The notes: generated by a model not told the origin, from the letters alone. Shown: positions 1 through 11,469, counted from the stretch's first letter. The stretch is DNA of 64,000 nucleotides from Atopsyche davidsoni (GCA_022113835.1 JAILWY010000013.1:13750001-13814000); one strand, 5' to 3'. Numbers and translations: made by a program.

Positions 1-360
1 AGGAAACTGTCGGCAACAACTTACGCTATAAATAAAATTTACAAAACCATATGAAAATAAACTATGAATCGATTTTTTTTCTATGCAGAGTCTTGCGAAT
101 AAATTCATTAAATTTTTTAACCGTAAGTTTATACTTAATGAAGTCATTAAAAATTGAAATGGTTTATGGCGAATAAAAAGAAGGTAAATTTTGTTGTTGT
201 TGTTTTCTTTTATAAAACACAAAAAGTTATTTAATGATAAATAGTTGGAATGATCATACAAACATGTACTAAAGTTTTGGTCATGATTAAAAATTCTGCT
301 GCTGAAAAATATACTCATTAAAACATTGTTTTGAAATCAATATAAAAAAGGTTCTCACAA
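1..360. other. A+T-rich sequence, nothing recognised
   Basis: Gene-free A+T-rich DNA with a short TTG run near 189-204. I see no open frame, repeat or RNA gene in it. Confidence 0.5.
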
Positions 361-580
361 ATTACCTCCGGGGTAGCAGACGATACAAGTGCCTGCCTCC
401 GCCCTCAGGTCGAGGGTCCAACGGAGGGGGTAGAAAAATATTTTAGTCATTATAAAAATTCCCTGTTCGCATGTCGTTTATCTTCCGGCTGACTTCAGGC
501 CGACGTGGACATTAGTCAATATTACCGGCTTTTATCTCTTTTTCGTTCGTTCCCCGCCGCATCGTTTTTCTATCCCTTTG
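361..580. other. GC-rich patch and island
   Basis: Two GC-richer blocks, 361-432 and 461-580, stand out from the A+T-rich background. The first carries CCTCCG and CGGAGG as a loose inverted pair. No reading frame or named motif is convincing. The island type recurs through the window and may be conserved noncoding DNA (inference only). Confidence 0.3.
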
Positions 581-2080
581 TTCTATAGATGAACTAACTT
601 AGAAAGTTAATGTGTCTGTGTATATGTTTAATTCATGAGAATTAATCACCAAAAAATATTTTTCCAACTTTTCTTAAAAACTAGATACACTATATAACGG
701 ATAAATATATACAATAAATTTAGATTACAATATAGTTTAATAAAGTTGTATCTGGAAACCTATCATTCAACAATATAAATATTCTGTGAAACATAGTGTC
801 TACGCAAAGTTCATTCATATTCATTTTCTTTGTTGGCTCCAGATAATTTAATTAAACTGAAATAAAAACACTTGCACGTTCTCAAATTGTACATTTTTTT
901 AAATTGAAATTCAGTAATAAAACGATATACATCGGTTACTGTAGTTTGTATGGACCTGAATACTAAGTGTCGAATCCCTTATTTGAACGAAATTAATCTT
1001 CAACACCACAATAGGAAAAATGCGAAAAACTAATCGAAGCCCTTGCTTCCATACAAAACATTGTAAAACTTAAATGCTACGTTCTATGGTTTTCTAGAAT
1101 TAATTTTTCAGGGAGATTAAACTTTTTTTAAAGTAATGAGAAAATACTTATTAGGGGTCGCTATTACTGCGATGGAATTAGCAGTTCCACCCCATAACGT
1201 CTAAAAACCATCCCCGTTTTTTTAGGACTTTTACAGCTTCTGCTTTGCTTGTGGCTTTTTTCAGGCTGGAAATAACTATTCACTCTTACTGATGGGTAGA
1301 GCATATATACCCTGAACGTTAAATAAAATTGGTTTGTGTTTTAACCTCGAATCCTTGCCAAGAAATGAGTATATTAAAATTTAATACAACCATATATATT
1401 TGCGTTATTTATCACTTCCATAAAAAAATATGTTGGCTATTTGCAGTAAGCATTAATATGAACATTCATTTTATTGAAATCGAGATATTTAAGGAATATT
1501 TTTTTTATTTCAATTATGGCTTTTAATTGTGATAGTTAATCTATATATCAAAATTATCCAAAATATATATTTTTTTAATTTTATTATTACTTTGTATTAC
1601 ACCGAATAAAATTTATTTTACGCACCTAATTTAACAGGTATTTTTACGCACTTCATATAACTCAGTATTTTACTGTTTCAATAATGGCAAAATGTAACAT
1701 TAAGTATTGAATAAATATTTATATATAAATTCCAAATTTTACAGTTTGGTGTAGCTTAAAAACTTCTCAATTAGATAAACAAAGCTTGGGTGTCTAGTAG
1801 TAATGAAATAAAATAAACACTAGACTGGTAAATTTGTAATAAAATGTGATTAGCCATATATGGCTAGGAGGTATTAATATTATTTTATTTATGTTTACAA
1901 ACTTCAAAAGAAGTAACAAGATAAAATATCTATTTACTAAAGATTTACGAAATTTGATTAAATAGTTTTGTATTTTCGAGTTTTCATGCTGTGATAGCGC
2001 TAATATAAAATAATTACAATTGAATATATCCCTACCCAATCAATACAAGTATTTAAAAATTGATTTTTTTTTCCTAATCT
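581..2080. other. A+T-rich gene-free stretch
   Basis: Mostly A+T-rich with one moderately GC-rich patch at about 1150-1330. Short frames at 1329-1526 (+) and 1794-2039 (-) have A+T-driven composition (Ile, Phe, Tyr, Asn) and no splice or start context, so I do not call them genes. Confidence 0.45.
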
Positions 2081-2084
2081 TTAT

Positions 2085-2620
2085 CACGAGTCTAGATTCG
2101 AATTCCCGTCATCAGCGTATATTGAGAGTACCAATAATGTGGGGAACCTTAGAGGGCTCAATTCGTTCAGAGGAACCTCGGGCGGCGATAGATGCACACC
2201 GAGTGTAAAATACACAACCACATTTCTAATAACCATAAAGCCACCATACCAAAACACACAAACCAAAAATTTAAAGACCTATAAAACTGATCGATGGCCT
2301 CGCCGGCACAAACTACACACGCCAACCCTCAGGCGCCCATCAAAAATTCAAATCGGCCGCACTTGGCTTTTATGAAAATTGTTTTCCGTTGCGCCCCGGG
2401 CTTGCACTTTATTACTGCGAGTTTTAATTGTAATAGTTGCCGTCGGCCACTTTATGCCCTAAACACTTTATGCGAGGAGTCTACGACACAATTAAGGGAT
2501 GCTTTCGGGTGCTTTGGATTTGTTGCTGTTGTTTAGGGTTGTTGTGGATGGTGGCTTTTTAAAACCGTTTGCATTGTTTTGGTTTTCGAAATTAAAAGTT
2601 CGTGCCTGCAACTGGTGATT
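2085..2620. promoter_or_regulatory. GC-rich island with repeated ACTTTATGC sites
   Basis: GC-rich blocks at 2085-2215 and 2285-2620. The second holds ACTTTATGC twice (2449-2457 and 2465-2473), TTTATTA at 2408-2414 and TTTTATGAAAATTG near 2370. TTTATG and TTTATTA are typical Caudal or posterior-Hox-type sites, so an enhancer role is possible. That is inferred from motifs only; all frames are short. Confidence 0.3.
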
Positions 2621-2769
2621 AAGTGCTTTTTTTCGGTTAATTTATTTTACGGATACTTTTTAGATTTGTTTGTAATCTTTTGTGCTTGTACGTGCATTTA
2701 AAACATATTATAAAAGTTCTTCGTAGCTTCACAAATAGTTTCCTAGTGCTGTTGATTTTCAATCGAGTG

Positions 2770-3190
2770 TTTGGGTCTTACATTACGTGGACTCCAAAGT
2801 AATCAGTGACTTGCGATACATAACGGTTATTGCGCGTTAAAATTAAGTTTGTAACTGTGCTCGTTTGATGTTTTTTATTATTCATGTTTTCCCCAAAACT
2901 TTGCCGCACACTATAAAAAAATCGAATATTTTCCCATAAGCGATGCCACCACTTAACACTGTGTTCTATTTGCTTGTCCAGCTCTTGGTTCGGAGAGTCA
3001 TTACTCTGTAGAGCGGACACTAGCGATTTTAATTATTTCAGTCAATTTATGAGTGTTCCGCTCGTAAAGCCTTCGGGGGAGGTCCCGGAGGGGTGCTTTT
3101 GGAGGAAGGAGGGTAAAGTATTGCAGGAAGTGACCCGGGCCCTTAAAAATATCGTCTGGAGATTAGGTGACCTGGGAGTATTTATAAGGT
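2770..3190. other. GC-rich island containing a possible exon
   Basis: A 420-base GC-richer block. On the plus strand a good acceptor (TTTTAATTATTTCAG, ending about 3041) is followed by the only frame open through the GC-rich part, to about 3188, where AAG|GTGCAA could be a donor. The frame reads as a mixed, helix-like peptide with no recognised family. Both neighbouring frames hit stops early. Coding status is unproven. Confidence 0.18.
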
Positions 3191-3420
3191 GCAATTTTCA
3201 AAATAACATTTACAATTAAAAAAAACTTGTTAGATACAACTTACAGCTTGTACTTTGCCAATAATTTATAAAAGAGATAAATATTATTTTTAATCTAACC
3301 ATCTTATTGATTGCAATTGGTTAACTATTGTAAAAATTGGTAAAGATTAATTTGAAGTTCTATTGGATCTGACCACACTTCAAATATTTTTTTTCTTTTG
3401 TGGTTGTAAAATATAGAAAG

Positions 3421-3490
3421 AGGTGTAGAAAAACCCCGGGACCAACTATTCTACCCTCTGAGGAGAGGCACTTAACGAAGAAGAAGTAAA
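3421..3490 (+). repeat. Fragment resembling repeat family R3
   Basis: The segment has CCCGGGACC followed by CTCTGAGGAGAGGCACT. It resembles the 3' part of the repeat at 25321-25440 and 53356-53440. It is short and diverged, so membership is tentative. Confidence 0.3.
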
Positions 3491-3639
3491 AGATCCATAT
3501 TTAATTTAATTTAAATCAATATTTCAATATTAAAATACCTCAAGAATTGAAGTCAAATAGTCGAAATATATAATCAAAGTAACTATAATGTTACTTGGCT
3601 TCCAAAAAAACGTTGTATTTATATATTTTTACAAGCAGT

Positions 3640-4110
3640 AGAAAATAAAACAGCTCATCCTGAGTTTTTCTCATAAAAAAAGGAAAGCAAATTGACAAAG
3701 ACGGGGCCTCTAATTGATGCAAATCCATCAAACCGTGGCAAATTAGCAAAAAAGCAAAAAAACTGAAACAAGGGAGAAATAAACAAACTCGAGACGAAAT
3801 GTAAATACATTGTATTTGCGCTGAAGGGAGGTGTAATAAAGGAGTGAGACCTACTTGTTTTATAAGATAAAAGCCCAGACTCCGTGAAATAAGTGTTTTA
3901 TAAGGGACCGACAATAATCAGTCGCGGGGAATAATCTCGGGATCGCCCGGGAGGTGAGACGGTGAGACCGTTCACCCCCCAGGATGCTGGGATCGCGATC
4001 CCTAAGCCGATTCGCGAACTCACAATAATACCGTGAGAAAAAATGCAGTGTACGACCTGTGTACTGTTTGACTTAGCTCTTCTGTAAAACGGGATTACTG
4101 CGTCTCAGTA
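3640..4110. promoter_or_regulatory. Island with POU octamer and forkhead-type sites
   Basis: The segment holds a perfect POU octamer ATGCAAAT (3717-3724) next to AATTGATG and CCATCAAAC, and a perfect forkhead-type TGTAAATACA (3800-3809). Further on, 3900-4040 is GC-rich with the 14-bp palindrome GGGATCGCGATCCC (3989-4002). The minus-strand frame over 3591-3914 is open because the strand is pyrimidine-rich; it looks non-coding. An enhancer role is inferred from motifs only. Confidence 0.3.
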
Positions 4111-4280
4111 TTTCTATGAAATTCTATTGAATCCGATTATTTGAAAATATAAAAAAAAAACTAAAAATATTTTTATGTTATAGTCAAGGTGTTAAAAAAA
4201 ATAATCATTTCTTCTGTATTAATATAATTTAGATTTCTAAAAAAAAAACTCTAGCCGGTATGCTGCGATACAGCTGATAA

Positions 4281-4368
4281 CAATTAAATATTGTGTGACT
4301 TGCAAAACTAGACTTTTAACTCAAAGTACTGAGTACTCTAGTATTGCAAGTCACACAATATTTAATTG
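4281..4368. repeat. Near-perfect 32-bp inverted repeat (hairpin)
   Basis: Arms 4281-4312 and 4337-4368 are reverse complements with one mismatch in 32, separated by a 24-base loop. The 88-base foldback is the size of a microRNA precursor, but its near-perfect pairing suits a small foldback transposon or a recent inverted duplication better. It ends about 60 bases before the tRNA-like element at 4431. Confidence 0.8.
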
Positions 4369-4404
4369 GCATAATAAGTACGTTGTTTCACTTATAAGAT
4401 ATGA

Positions 4405-4540
4405 TTGTTAAAAATTCTTGTAAAATAATAGTGATTCGTTGGCATAATTGGTAATGCACCGGCCATGGAAACTTGGGGATGTGGGTTCGAATCCCACACA
4501 AATCACGATGATATTTTTTTGAGAGTTTCTTTAATCTTTT
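4405..4540 (+). mobile_element. tRNA-like SINE, copy 1
   Basis: The tRNA-like body at 4431-4506 is exactly 76 bases. GTGATTC pairs 6 of 7 with AAATCAC. The D arm has a 4-bp stem GCAT/ATGC with a loop containing GG. The T arm has the stem GTGGG/CCCAC. The A box TGGCATAATTGG is at 4440-4451 and the B box GGTTCGAATCC at 4484-4494. The anticodon stem does not pair, so this is a decayed or tRNA-derived element and not a working tRNA. Flanks (ATGATTGTTAAAAATTCT before; GATGATATTTTTTTGAGAG after) match the copy at 57955, which shows a family. Confidence 0.75.
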
Positions 4541-4780
4541 TCAATATTTTAAAAAATGTACTTTATCATTATCAAAAAAAATACTTGACACAAAGGGACG
4601 CTACATGTTAATTGCAAATATGTGGTTAGTTATGTCGAAACGCGCGTAAAGGGTTTGATTTGATGTGCATCAAATATAATTTATGGGATATTCTGTCATT
4701 ATCATATTTCAAATCATATCAGCTGGTTTGTCGTCCGAACACATATTTAAGCAATTACGAATATTAAATCAAAAGCTAGT
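4541..4780. other. A+T-rich, nothing recognised
   Basis: A gene-free spacer between the SINE and the next island, with a run of short A+T-rich words only. Confidence 0.4.
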
Positions 4781-4784
4781 AATA

Positions 4785-5060
4785 TGAAAAACGATATCCC
4801 TGTCCTCTTGCCTTGCATACTAGAATCCGTTATTAAAAACCAAGCCGCAAGTCTCTTTAGAGCACGAGCACTTTTAAGTGTGGGGGTGCACTATTCATTT
4901 AAAAATGGGAGGGAGACAAGAAGCGCCCTTGGGGTGAAATGTGTGTCTCCTTGTCAGTGTGTCACATAAAGAGAAAGGGTAGTGTAAGGAAGCCAACGCC
5001 ACCCCCTCGGACTGAAACTGCCTCCCGCTAATGCTCCCTGGTGCAATAAAAAAACTGAAA
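4785..5060. other. GC-richer island, function unknown
   Basis: Moderately GC-rich (CACCCCCTCGGACTG near 5000) with a plus-strand ATG frame at 4784-4969 of 61 codons. The frame has no splice context or recognised domain and may be chance. Confidence 0.2.
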
Positions 5061-6480
5061 CACATTTATGCTTGTATTCAAGAGTCTACTATCAGGTTTA
5101 ATTTATTTTATGTTCGCTAATGGTTTCTGCTTTATTTTACTGCCATATTATTGATTTTGTGGATAAAAGTATTTACTTGTAATGAATACTCGTATATATT
5201 AATGAAATATACTTTGAATTAGTTTTTTTATGATATATAGTCATATTTGATAAGGTATTTTCAAATTTTAACATTTCAAATTTCATATGTAAAATATAAC
5301 ACTCCACTTTCAACAACTTCCTGTTGAATTAGTAACAATGTTTTGTTTTTAAAATTAATTTGATGCATTGCAAGATGAACGCCAATTGAATTATTGTATC
5401 ACTACCCAATCAACTCATGATGACAAAGTTTTTTAAGTGCATTTTAAAATTGAAACACTAACAGTTGCCCAACTGTTATTTATATTATATATCTAATATT
5501 TAGAAAATAAAAAGCTACGTTTAGTCAAAATACAAAGGCCTATATAATTATTAGACCTATTTGTCTTGGAGGATTAGGTTTTCTCCTGCGACAACATATC
5601 ATTTAATAAATGGTCTTTATTTCATTTGGAACTACCCATCAATATAAAAAGTTGGATTAAGGATCCCTGCACTATTCCCCTTGCCATTTCCGCCCCACGC
5701 ACATCCCCTACAGACTGAGTGCTGACTAGGGGAGAGTTATTCAGTACATACACCCATGTCCATTATATGTGGTTATACTTACCATATCTGTATATATCAT
5801 ACTGGGATTATATACAAATTATATTTTGGATTTCTCCATATAACTTAATAATAATGATGCATTATTCACAGTCAAGAGATGAACTCTTTTCACATGAAGG
5901 ATCTCTCTAATTTAGAAAGTACATCATATTAAAAAAAATATTAAATATAAATCAAAAATCATTTTTTTAGACAATGACAGTTTTTAAGAAGACTGAATTC
6001 AATCGCAAATTTTGCTGTACAGAATTTTTACGGAACATTTGTTTAAGCTTTATATATCAATTTGAAAGCTAATTTTATATATTTTAGAATAAACAACTTA
6101 TCAAAGTTATAATATCTTGATTTTTGTATGCGAAATTTGTCCAAAAAGAGTTTTATTATTTTGAATTGTCAAAATAAAAATAAATTTTTACTATAGATAG
6201 CTAATAAAATAAACAATAATTATGAAAAATAAATTTAAGAGAAAATTCTAAGATTTTTTTTAGTTTAGATTTCAAGTTTTTGGGTGATTTTTGATTTTTG
6301 AAAGCCTTAAGTAAATTTCTATTTGAAGAAAAATCACAAAGGTTTCTTCTATAAACGCGGAATATATTTTGTATTTATTTTCGGGAAAAATATCTACAGC
6401 GTGTTTTGAAACTTAAATACTCTGATATACGCTTTTGTGTAGTTGAAAAGTACTTACCCGAAAATTCTATTCCCTGAAAT
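5061..6480. other. A+T-rich gene-free stretch
   Basis: Long A+T-rich DNA with one GC patch at about 5655-5760. No element, RNA or credible exon was found. Confidence 0.5.
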
Positions 6481-6484
6481 CCAA

Positions 6485-6680
6485 ATCACTACATATTAGG
6501 ATGCGAGACACATTTGTCTCGCAAAGTTACTACTCAAGGAAATATGAGGCCGTCGGGGGTTGATAGAGAAGTATGTCAATGATATTTCTGCCTCCCCTGC
6601 GACCCCGCGGGGTTCTGGCGCCCAGCGACCTTATTTATGGTCCCACCCAAAATTTATGCACTTCTTTTGGAACGGTGCTG
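6485..6680. promoter_or_regulatory. Island with a perfect 9-bp hairpin and TTTATG sites
   Basis: TGCGAGACA (6502-6510) and TGTCTCGCA (6515-6523) form a perfect 9-bp stem with a 4-base loop. Downstream is GC-rich DNA (CCCCGCGGGG) followed by TTATTTATGG and AATTTATGC, homeodomain-type sites. No frame is convincing. Confidence 0.3.
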
Positions 6681-6689
6681 AGTTTTTTT

Positions 6690-7655
6690 TCAATAAAAAC
6701 GATCTGTTATCCAGAAAATTGCTACTCTTTGAGAGCCAAATAGTGTATTTGCAATTTTGTGGTGCTCTGTATCGGTGTGCTTGCGAAATAATAAATGTAT
6801 TTTTTTTGTTCTATGTTGATACCTCCAGCCTAAAATGTTAAGCATGGACTTCGAGCATAATGTGTATGAATGTTTGGTGCCAACCATGGCTGTTAGCGAA
6901 ACTGCAAGATTATTTTATAGCAATAATGATATAATCGAATTAGTTTTTAATTGAATAAGAATTAAAAATTCAAAATATTAAATATATCTATAATCAAATA
7001 CATAAAATATTTTACTTTTAAAAAAAATCACTTTTTTTTTGTTTTAAGGCACCTTTATTAAAAAAAACATATTGGAATTTCTGGCAATAATAAATTAAAA
7101 ATCTGATAAAATAAAGGTGTATATTGTTTTTGAAAATAAAATTTAAAATTCATATAAAAAATACCGTTATTTTCTAGAAGCACAGGATATACTGCAGAGT
7201 TTTCGTTTTAATTTTAAAGTTTTATACTCTTGAAGACTTAGTTACTCTTGAATCTCTTACTTACTGCATCTCTTATCACAAATCCCTAAAAAATTTCCCA
7301 AACTTAAACAAAGTGTTATCATCACCATAAAACAGATGTGTTATTTATACATTATTTGATGCCGTTCAAATCATCAAGATTTATTTTCATTTCATGTCTT
7401 TAATTCCGTTATTATTCAATTATTCTAAATTCCTTCGGTATTAAATTGTGTAATGTTGTTTGTCTTATTACCGAGACTAAAACATCGGATGTCAAATAAC
7501 AATACTCAACTTAACACCCGAGAAATCCAAGTATCATTGAACATAGGCATTTGTTATAATAACAAAACTAACATTTTTTTAAATATAGAAACTACACGTT
7601 CACTATTTTATGTATTTTTTTTTAATTTTCCAAGATACGCAAGACGTATTTTCTG
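6690..7655. other. A+T-rich gene-free stretch
   Basis: A+T-rich sequence without a supportable feature. Short frames at its edges have low-complexity composition. Confidence 0.5.
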
Positions 7656-7659
7656 TAAT

Positions 7660-7835
7660 AAAAAGCACCAGATGACTGCATACATACGAGGCAGCGCGAC
7701 TGAAGGCTCTCTGCTCGGGTTTTCGATGGAATGAGTGCACACGCATAAAAACTACGCAGGAATATGTAATGTATACCCCAGGCGGTCTGCTCCCCTACCT
7801 GTAATTAAAATTCTTGCACCTGCCTCCAACAGAAA
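7660..7835. other. GC-richer island
   Basis: GC-rich block (GGCAGCGCGACTG; CCAGGCGGTCTGCTCCCC) with no open frame of note or named motif. Regulatory function is only a possibility. Confidence 0.25.
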
Positions 7836-8340
7836 TGGAAAAAGTATATTTCATAAGAGAATATTTTTTAAATTTTTAATAAAATAAATAAACAAAAATC
7901 TTTACTTACGTAGTCTGTGGTCTTAACAAGAAGTATTTATACAATGAAAACCACTTAAGGCAAAAATAAGTAATCGCACCTGTGTACAGTTTATTAAATC
8001 TTTGGCATAATTCTTGTGTGATATATTCCATACAGGCTTTTTTAAACAACTTCAATTGTATTATCTAAACAGCTATTAAATACAAAGTGTACAGACACAA
8101 GCCGTTAAACAGTACGAGATTCAACTTGCTAAACCATTAAATCTTGTTTTTTTTTTCGAATCCGACATAAAAGACAGACTCACATAAAAGTCAGATGAAT
8201 AAAAAAATGTCTTTTGAACAACAACATGAACAAGTAAAATATGACAATATCTCGAATAATTGTATAATTTCTTAAAAAAAATGTGTTCTTAAGCAATAAA
8301 AGTATTATATTTCGGCCTTTTTTTAAAGAAAATATTACAA
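7836..8340. other. A+T-rich gene-free stretch
   Basis: No coding frame, repeat or RNA gene seen. Confidence 0.5.
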
Positions 8341-8344
8341 AAAA

Positions 8345-8580
8345 TAAAAGCTGCTGGTAGAACAGGGTGCGATGTGTACCATAGTTATACGTATGGAGGT
8401 AGCTTCAAGTGTCCATTATAAAACAACCCCTTTTTTCAGGGTGTTGGAAAGCTCCATGTCCCAGTTTCTTTTTGCTCCGTTTATTTTTATGTATCTAATT
8501 TGAAGTTATGCTAGAGATGAAAAACACTGCGAACGCGGAGTGAACGATGTATATTTCCTATGCACTGCAGCAGTATTATA
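8345..8580. other. Moderately GC-rich island
   Basis: Contains CCGTTTATTTTTATG (homeodomain-type sites) and a GC patch around 8530-8570. No gene is supported. Confidence 0.25.
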
Positions 8581-8789
8581 TCAAATAAAAAAACAAGCCT
8601 TTTTTATTTGTATAATTATGTTTTGCGCAGGAATTAACCGTCTCATTTGTAGTTTTAATTTTTTTTGATACACATAAACTAATATTCAAAACTATATGCT
8701 ATATAATATTTTATAAAACAGCAATAACATTAATTTTTATTATTTTATATTACGCGTCCAAAAACAGTAATAATGTTATGTATCATACA

Positions 8790-9080
8790 ATAGTTACTCA
8801 CAAGTACGTGTCGCAGTTCGCATGTGTAAGTGCTGTGGATATTCTTCTCGCCTGGGAAATCAAAGTGTTTCAAACGGAGGATGTCACTCGGGCTTGTTTC
8901 AGAAAAAGGAATTATTTTTGCAATTTGAAACAAATTTGCACGGCCGGCTGGGGGCTTTGTGCCCCGCAGTGGATAATGGTCGCTCACCTCGGCCGCCACT
9001 CACGGATTAATTCCAGTAATTAGAAAAACAGTAAAAGGTTTTTCCTTCCCGGTGAGCACGCAGATGGTACTCGCCCCGAA
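8790..9080. other. GC-rich island
   Basis: GC-rich DNA, including GCACGGCCGGCTGGGGG and CTCACCTCGGCCGCC, that is open in several frames on both strands. A candidate minus-strand exon within it is listed separately. Confidence 0.3.
8802..8851 (-). CDS. Candidate 50-base internal exon
   Basis: On the minus strand, a good acceptor (CTTTGATTTCCCAG) and a consensus-like donor (CTT|GTGAGT) bracket 50 bases. One frame reads EKNIHSTYTCELRHVL and stays open upstream through about 40 more codons. No domain is recognised. Chance splice-like pairs are common in 64 kb, so confidence is low. Confidence 0.15.
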
Positions 9081-9205
9081 TGGCTTGAAAGCGATAATGT
9101 ATTAAAATATATAAAATAAAAAAGCCTTTTATAATATTAAAACAATATTTTTTGAACGTAAACGCTAAAATCGCACAAATCACAAATATTACTGTGTTTT
9201 TCAAT

Positions 9206-9451
9206 AAATTAATATACATATTTTTGAATAAAATTCTTGAGTGATTTTCCACATTTTTGTTTTTATTAGTGACCGGTTTTGCCAACCTTTCACGTTGGCA
9301 TTATCAAACAGAGTGAAAGGTTGGCGAAACCGGTCACTAATAAAAACAAAAATGTGGAAAATCACTCAAGTATTTTATTCAAAAATATTAAAATGGAATT
9401 CCACCAAGTACTCTCTGTCAAAAATATTGAATTTCTTAAATTAATATGCAT
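9206..9451. mobile_element. Foldback retroelement R1, copy 1, with 14-bp target duplication
   Basis: Two 76-base arms (9218-9293 and 9313-9388) are inverted with two mismatches, around a 19-base loop. Each arm contains GTGAAAGGTTGGC followed by RAAACCGGTCAC. The right arm continues to the shared family end (ATTGAATTTCTTA). AAATTAATATACAT (9206-9219) and AAATTAATATGCAT (9438-9451) flank the 218-base element as a target duplication, which implies insertion by target-primed reverse transcription or similar. GAA-ACCGGT-C matches the 3' half of a hammerhead core, with self-complementary stem III and cleavage-site C. This suggests a Penelope-like terminus, but no reverse transcriptase is present. 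Confidence 0.75.
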
Positions 9452-10020
9452 CAAAAATTCACTCACAGTGACTGTCCAGCGTTTTAATCAAAGACTGTAT
9501 TTATTAGATATGGCTGTCATTTTTATATGTGGTTGCTGATTTTAGAGTCACCGCCGATAAAGTGACGTTAAAAGCTTTGAAATCCAATCCATGTGCTTCT
9601 AATGTTAAATTATTGTATCAAAAATCCTACTGTTTTTTTAGACTTTTTTACAACACAACATTTTTTCGGTATACTTTCTTGTATTTTATTATACAAAATT
9701 TATTGTTTATTTTTAAAAATTCATATATTTTAAAACATATCCTTATATGACTTTATTTTGATTGCTGTATATATGAATTAAAAAAAACAAAGCATCGAAA
9801 CAATATTCGCGCACAAAAAATATCATGAAGAAAAAAAATAACGTGAAATCAAAGACAATACAAAATATCAAAGAATAGTTTGAGGAAATATATTATTTCA
9901 ATGCTTTGTCATGGCAAAGTAGGCATATAAAAATGAGGATTTTTTTAGAAAATGGTACAAAACTGAAAGGCATTATTATATATTTCTACTTTTAATTATG
10001 CCCGTATAATTAAAAGAAGA
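9452..10020. other. Mostly A+T-rich, nothing recognised
   Basis: A slightly GC-richer patch at 9520-9610 (GAGTCACCGCCGATAAAG), then A+T-rich DNA without features. Confidence 0.4.
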
Positions 10021-10024
10021 TTAA

Positions 10025-10290
10025 ATATTCTGTCCAGCGCGAGCTGCTGGTAGGCAGGCGAGGCCATTATCAAAACAAAGCCGAGAGCGTTCCAAAAAAG
10101 CTATTACCAGGAAATTAGGGGCATTAGAAAAGTTGCGGCAGTACGCCCGCAATTAATGATCGGGGTCCTCCGGTCGGCGCAGGGGCTGTCCCGGACACGA
10201 AGCAGCGCTCCAAATAAAATATTCCCGTGCAAAATTTCAGGTGCACTTTTCCAACGACCCTCTATAAACAAATAGTTATTTTTGAACATT
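10025..10290. other. GC-rich island
   Basis: GC-rich (GTCCTCCGGTCGGCGCAGGG near 10166) with an AATTAATGATCGG homeodomain-type core at about 10151. The minus-strand frame 10104-10289 is open but unrecognised and lacks splice context. Confidence 0.25.
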
Positions 10291-10379
10291 TTTTAAAAAT
10301 CAGATTTTTTCTGTCTTAAAGTTAACTGTGGATACAATTTAAAGTAGTCGATTTACAGATAAAATAACGATAAAAAAAA

Positions 10380-10446
10380 TTGTGGGATTCGAACCCACAC
10401 CTCCGTGGTTTTTGCGTTTCCTTTGATCCACACTTGCATCTTACGT
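10380..10446 (-). mobile_element. tRNA-like SINE fragment
   Basis: The minus strand has a perfect B box GGTTCGAATCC (10385-10395) in a T arm with the stem GTGGG/CCCAC, and an A-box-like TGCAAGTGTGG (10428-10438) at plausible spacing. The acceptor and anticodon stems do not fold, so this is a tRNA-derived repeat, not a functional tRNA. Flanks differ from the 4.4-kb family. Confidence 0.55.
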
Positions 10447-10564
10447 ATCAAATTGTAACAAAAAGCCACAGACCGCGAAAGCTGAGAGGTGGTATACGAA
10501 TTTTACAATAAATTCTGTGTTCTATTTATCTGCGATTATAATTAAATAATCAAATAAACTAAAC

Positions 10565-10880
10565 CACGATGTTCTTGTTCACTGGGGATTTTTTTGCTTT
10601 ATTATTTGCCTTCCCTGCGGTGACCATCCCCGAACGTCGCGGTTCGGGCAATTATCTCGAACAAATGATTTTGTTTTCGTCGTTTGAGCGACCATGACTT
10701 GTGAATCAGGACCCATAGGGGATGTTCAAATGCAGAGCCTTCTGAATGGTAATTAAGGCTTTTGCTTGATTTATGGAGATTGGTTGAGGTATAAACGCTC
10801 TGCACGCAAGATTGAGTGCTATACTTAGGGACGTGTTTGGGGTTGCGTTTTTATGAAGCCAACGATTAGGGAACGGAAAT
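10565..10880. other. GC-richer island with a 7-bp hairpin
   Basis: CCCGAAC (10629-10635) and GTTCGGG (10642-10648) form a perfect stem with a 6-base loop. The rest is mixed sequence with TAATTA-type cores (10750). Overlapping minus-strand frames are unrecognised. Confidence 0.25.
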
Positions 10881-11382
10881 GAGGAAATTTGTCTTGTAAC
10901 TGATTTTTTTTTCATTTGCAAGCTCCATAGAGAATTTATACAATATGCGTTTAATATTGATTTGCGCTTTCCATAGATATCGGGAATAACACAGAAGATT
11001 GGGACTGTAGAAATATTTTTGGTGTTTCAAAAAATTAGAATAGTTCAGAATATTTGCTGCTGACTTCTCAAGAACTGTTCGTGTAGCAGTTTCAAATTGC
11101 CTTTTCTTATTTTCTAGAGGTTTTTGAAGTCAGCATTGACGCTCGAGTGCCATCTTATTCGGTTCAATGTGTTAATTTATAAAACAAAATAAATTATTAA
11201 ATAAACTAATCAATTTATCAGAACGCTAATGAAATAAACATCATACTGACTTTTGGTTTCCATATATATTTGTATAACTCCTTCAAAAATTTTAACTTGT
11301 ACTGATGAGCACATGTCATATTTGCAGTGAAAGAGAAAAGGTGTCTTGTAAAAACTATAGCGTTGATTCATCGGACGTGGAA
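10881..11382. other. A+T-rich, nothing recognised
   Basis: No supportable feature. Confidence 0.4.

Positions 11383-11458
<76 letters not shown>
11383..11458. repeat. Compound microsatellite (AC)8(AT)30
   Basis: Eight AC units run directly into thirty AT units. The minus-strand open frame spanning this interval is an artefact of stop-free ATAT (Tyr-Ile) translation. Confidence 0.95.
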
Positions 11459-11460
<2 letters not shown>

Positions 11461-11469
11461 ATGTATCCG

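Noticed and set aside
3591..3914. 107-codon minus frame
   Set aside because: Openness comes from pyrimidine skew; composition is low-information and the island looks like binding sites.
4281..4368. MicroRNA precursor
   Set aside because: Pairing is near-perfect over 32 bp and no known mature sequence is recognised; a foldback relic is more likely without small-RNA data.
4431..4506. Functional tRNA gene
   Set aside because: Length and A/B boxes fit, but the anticodon stem does not pair and flanks recur at 58 kb, so it is a SINE.
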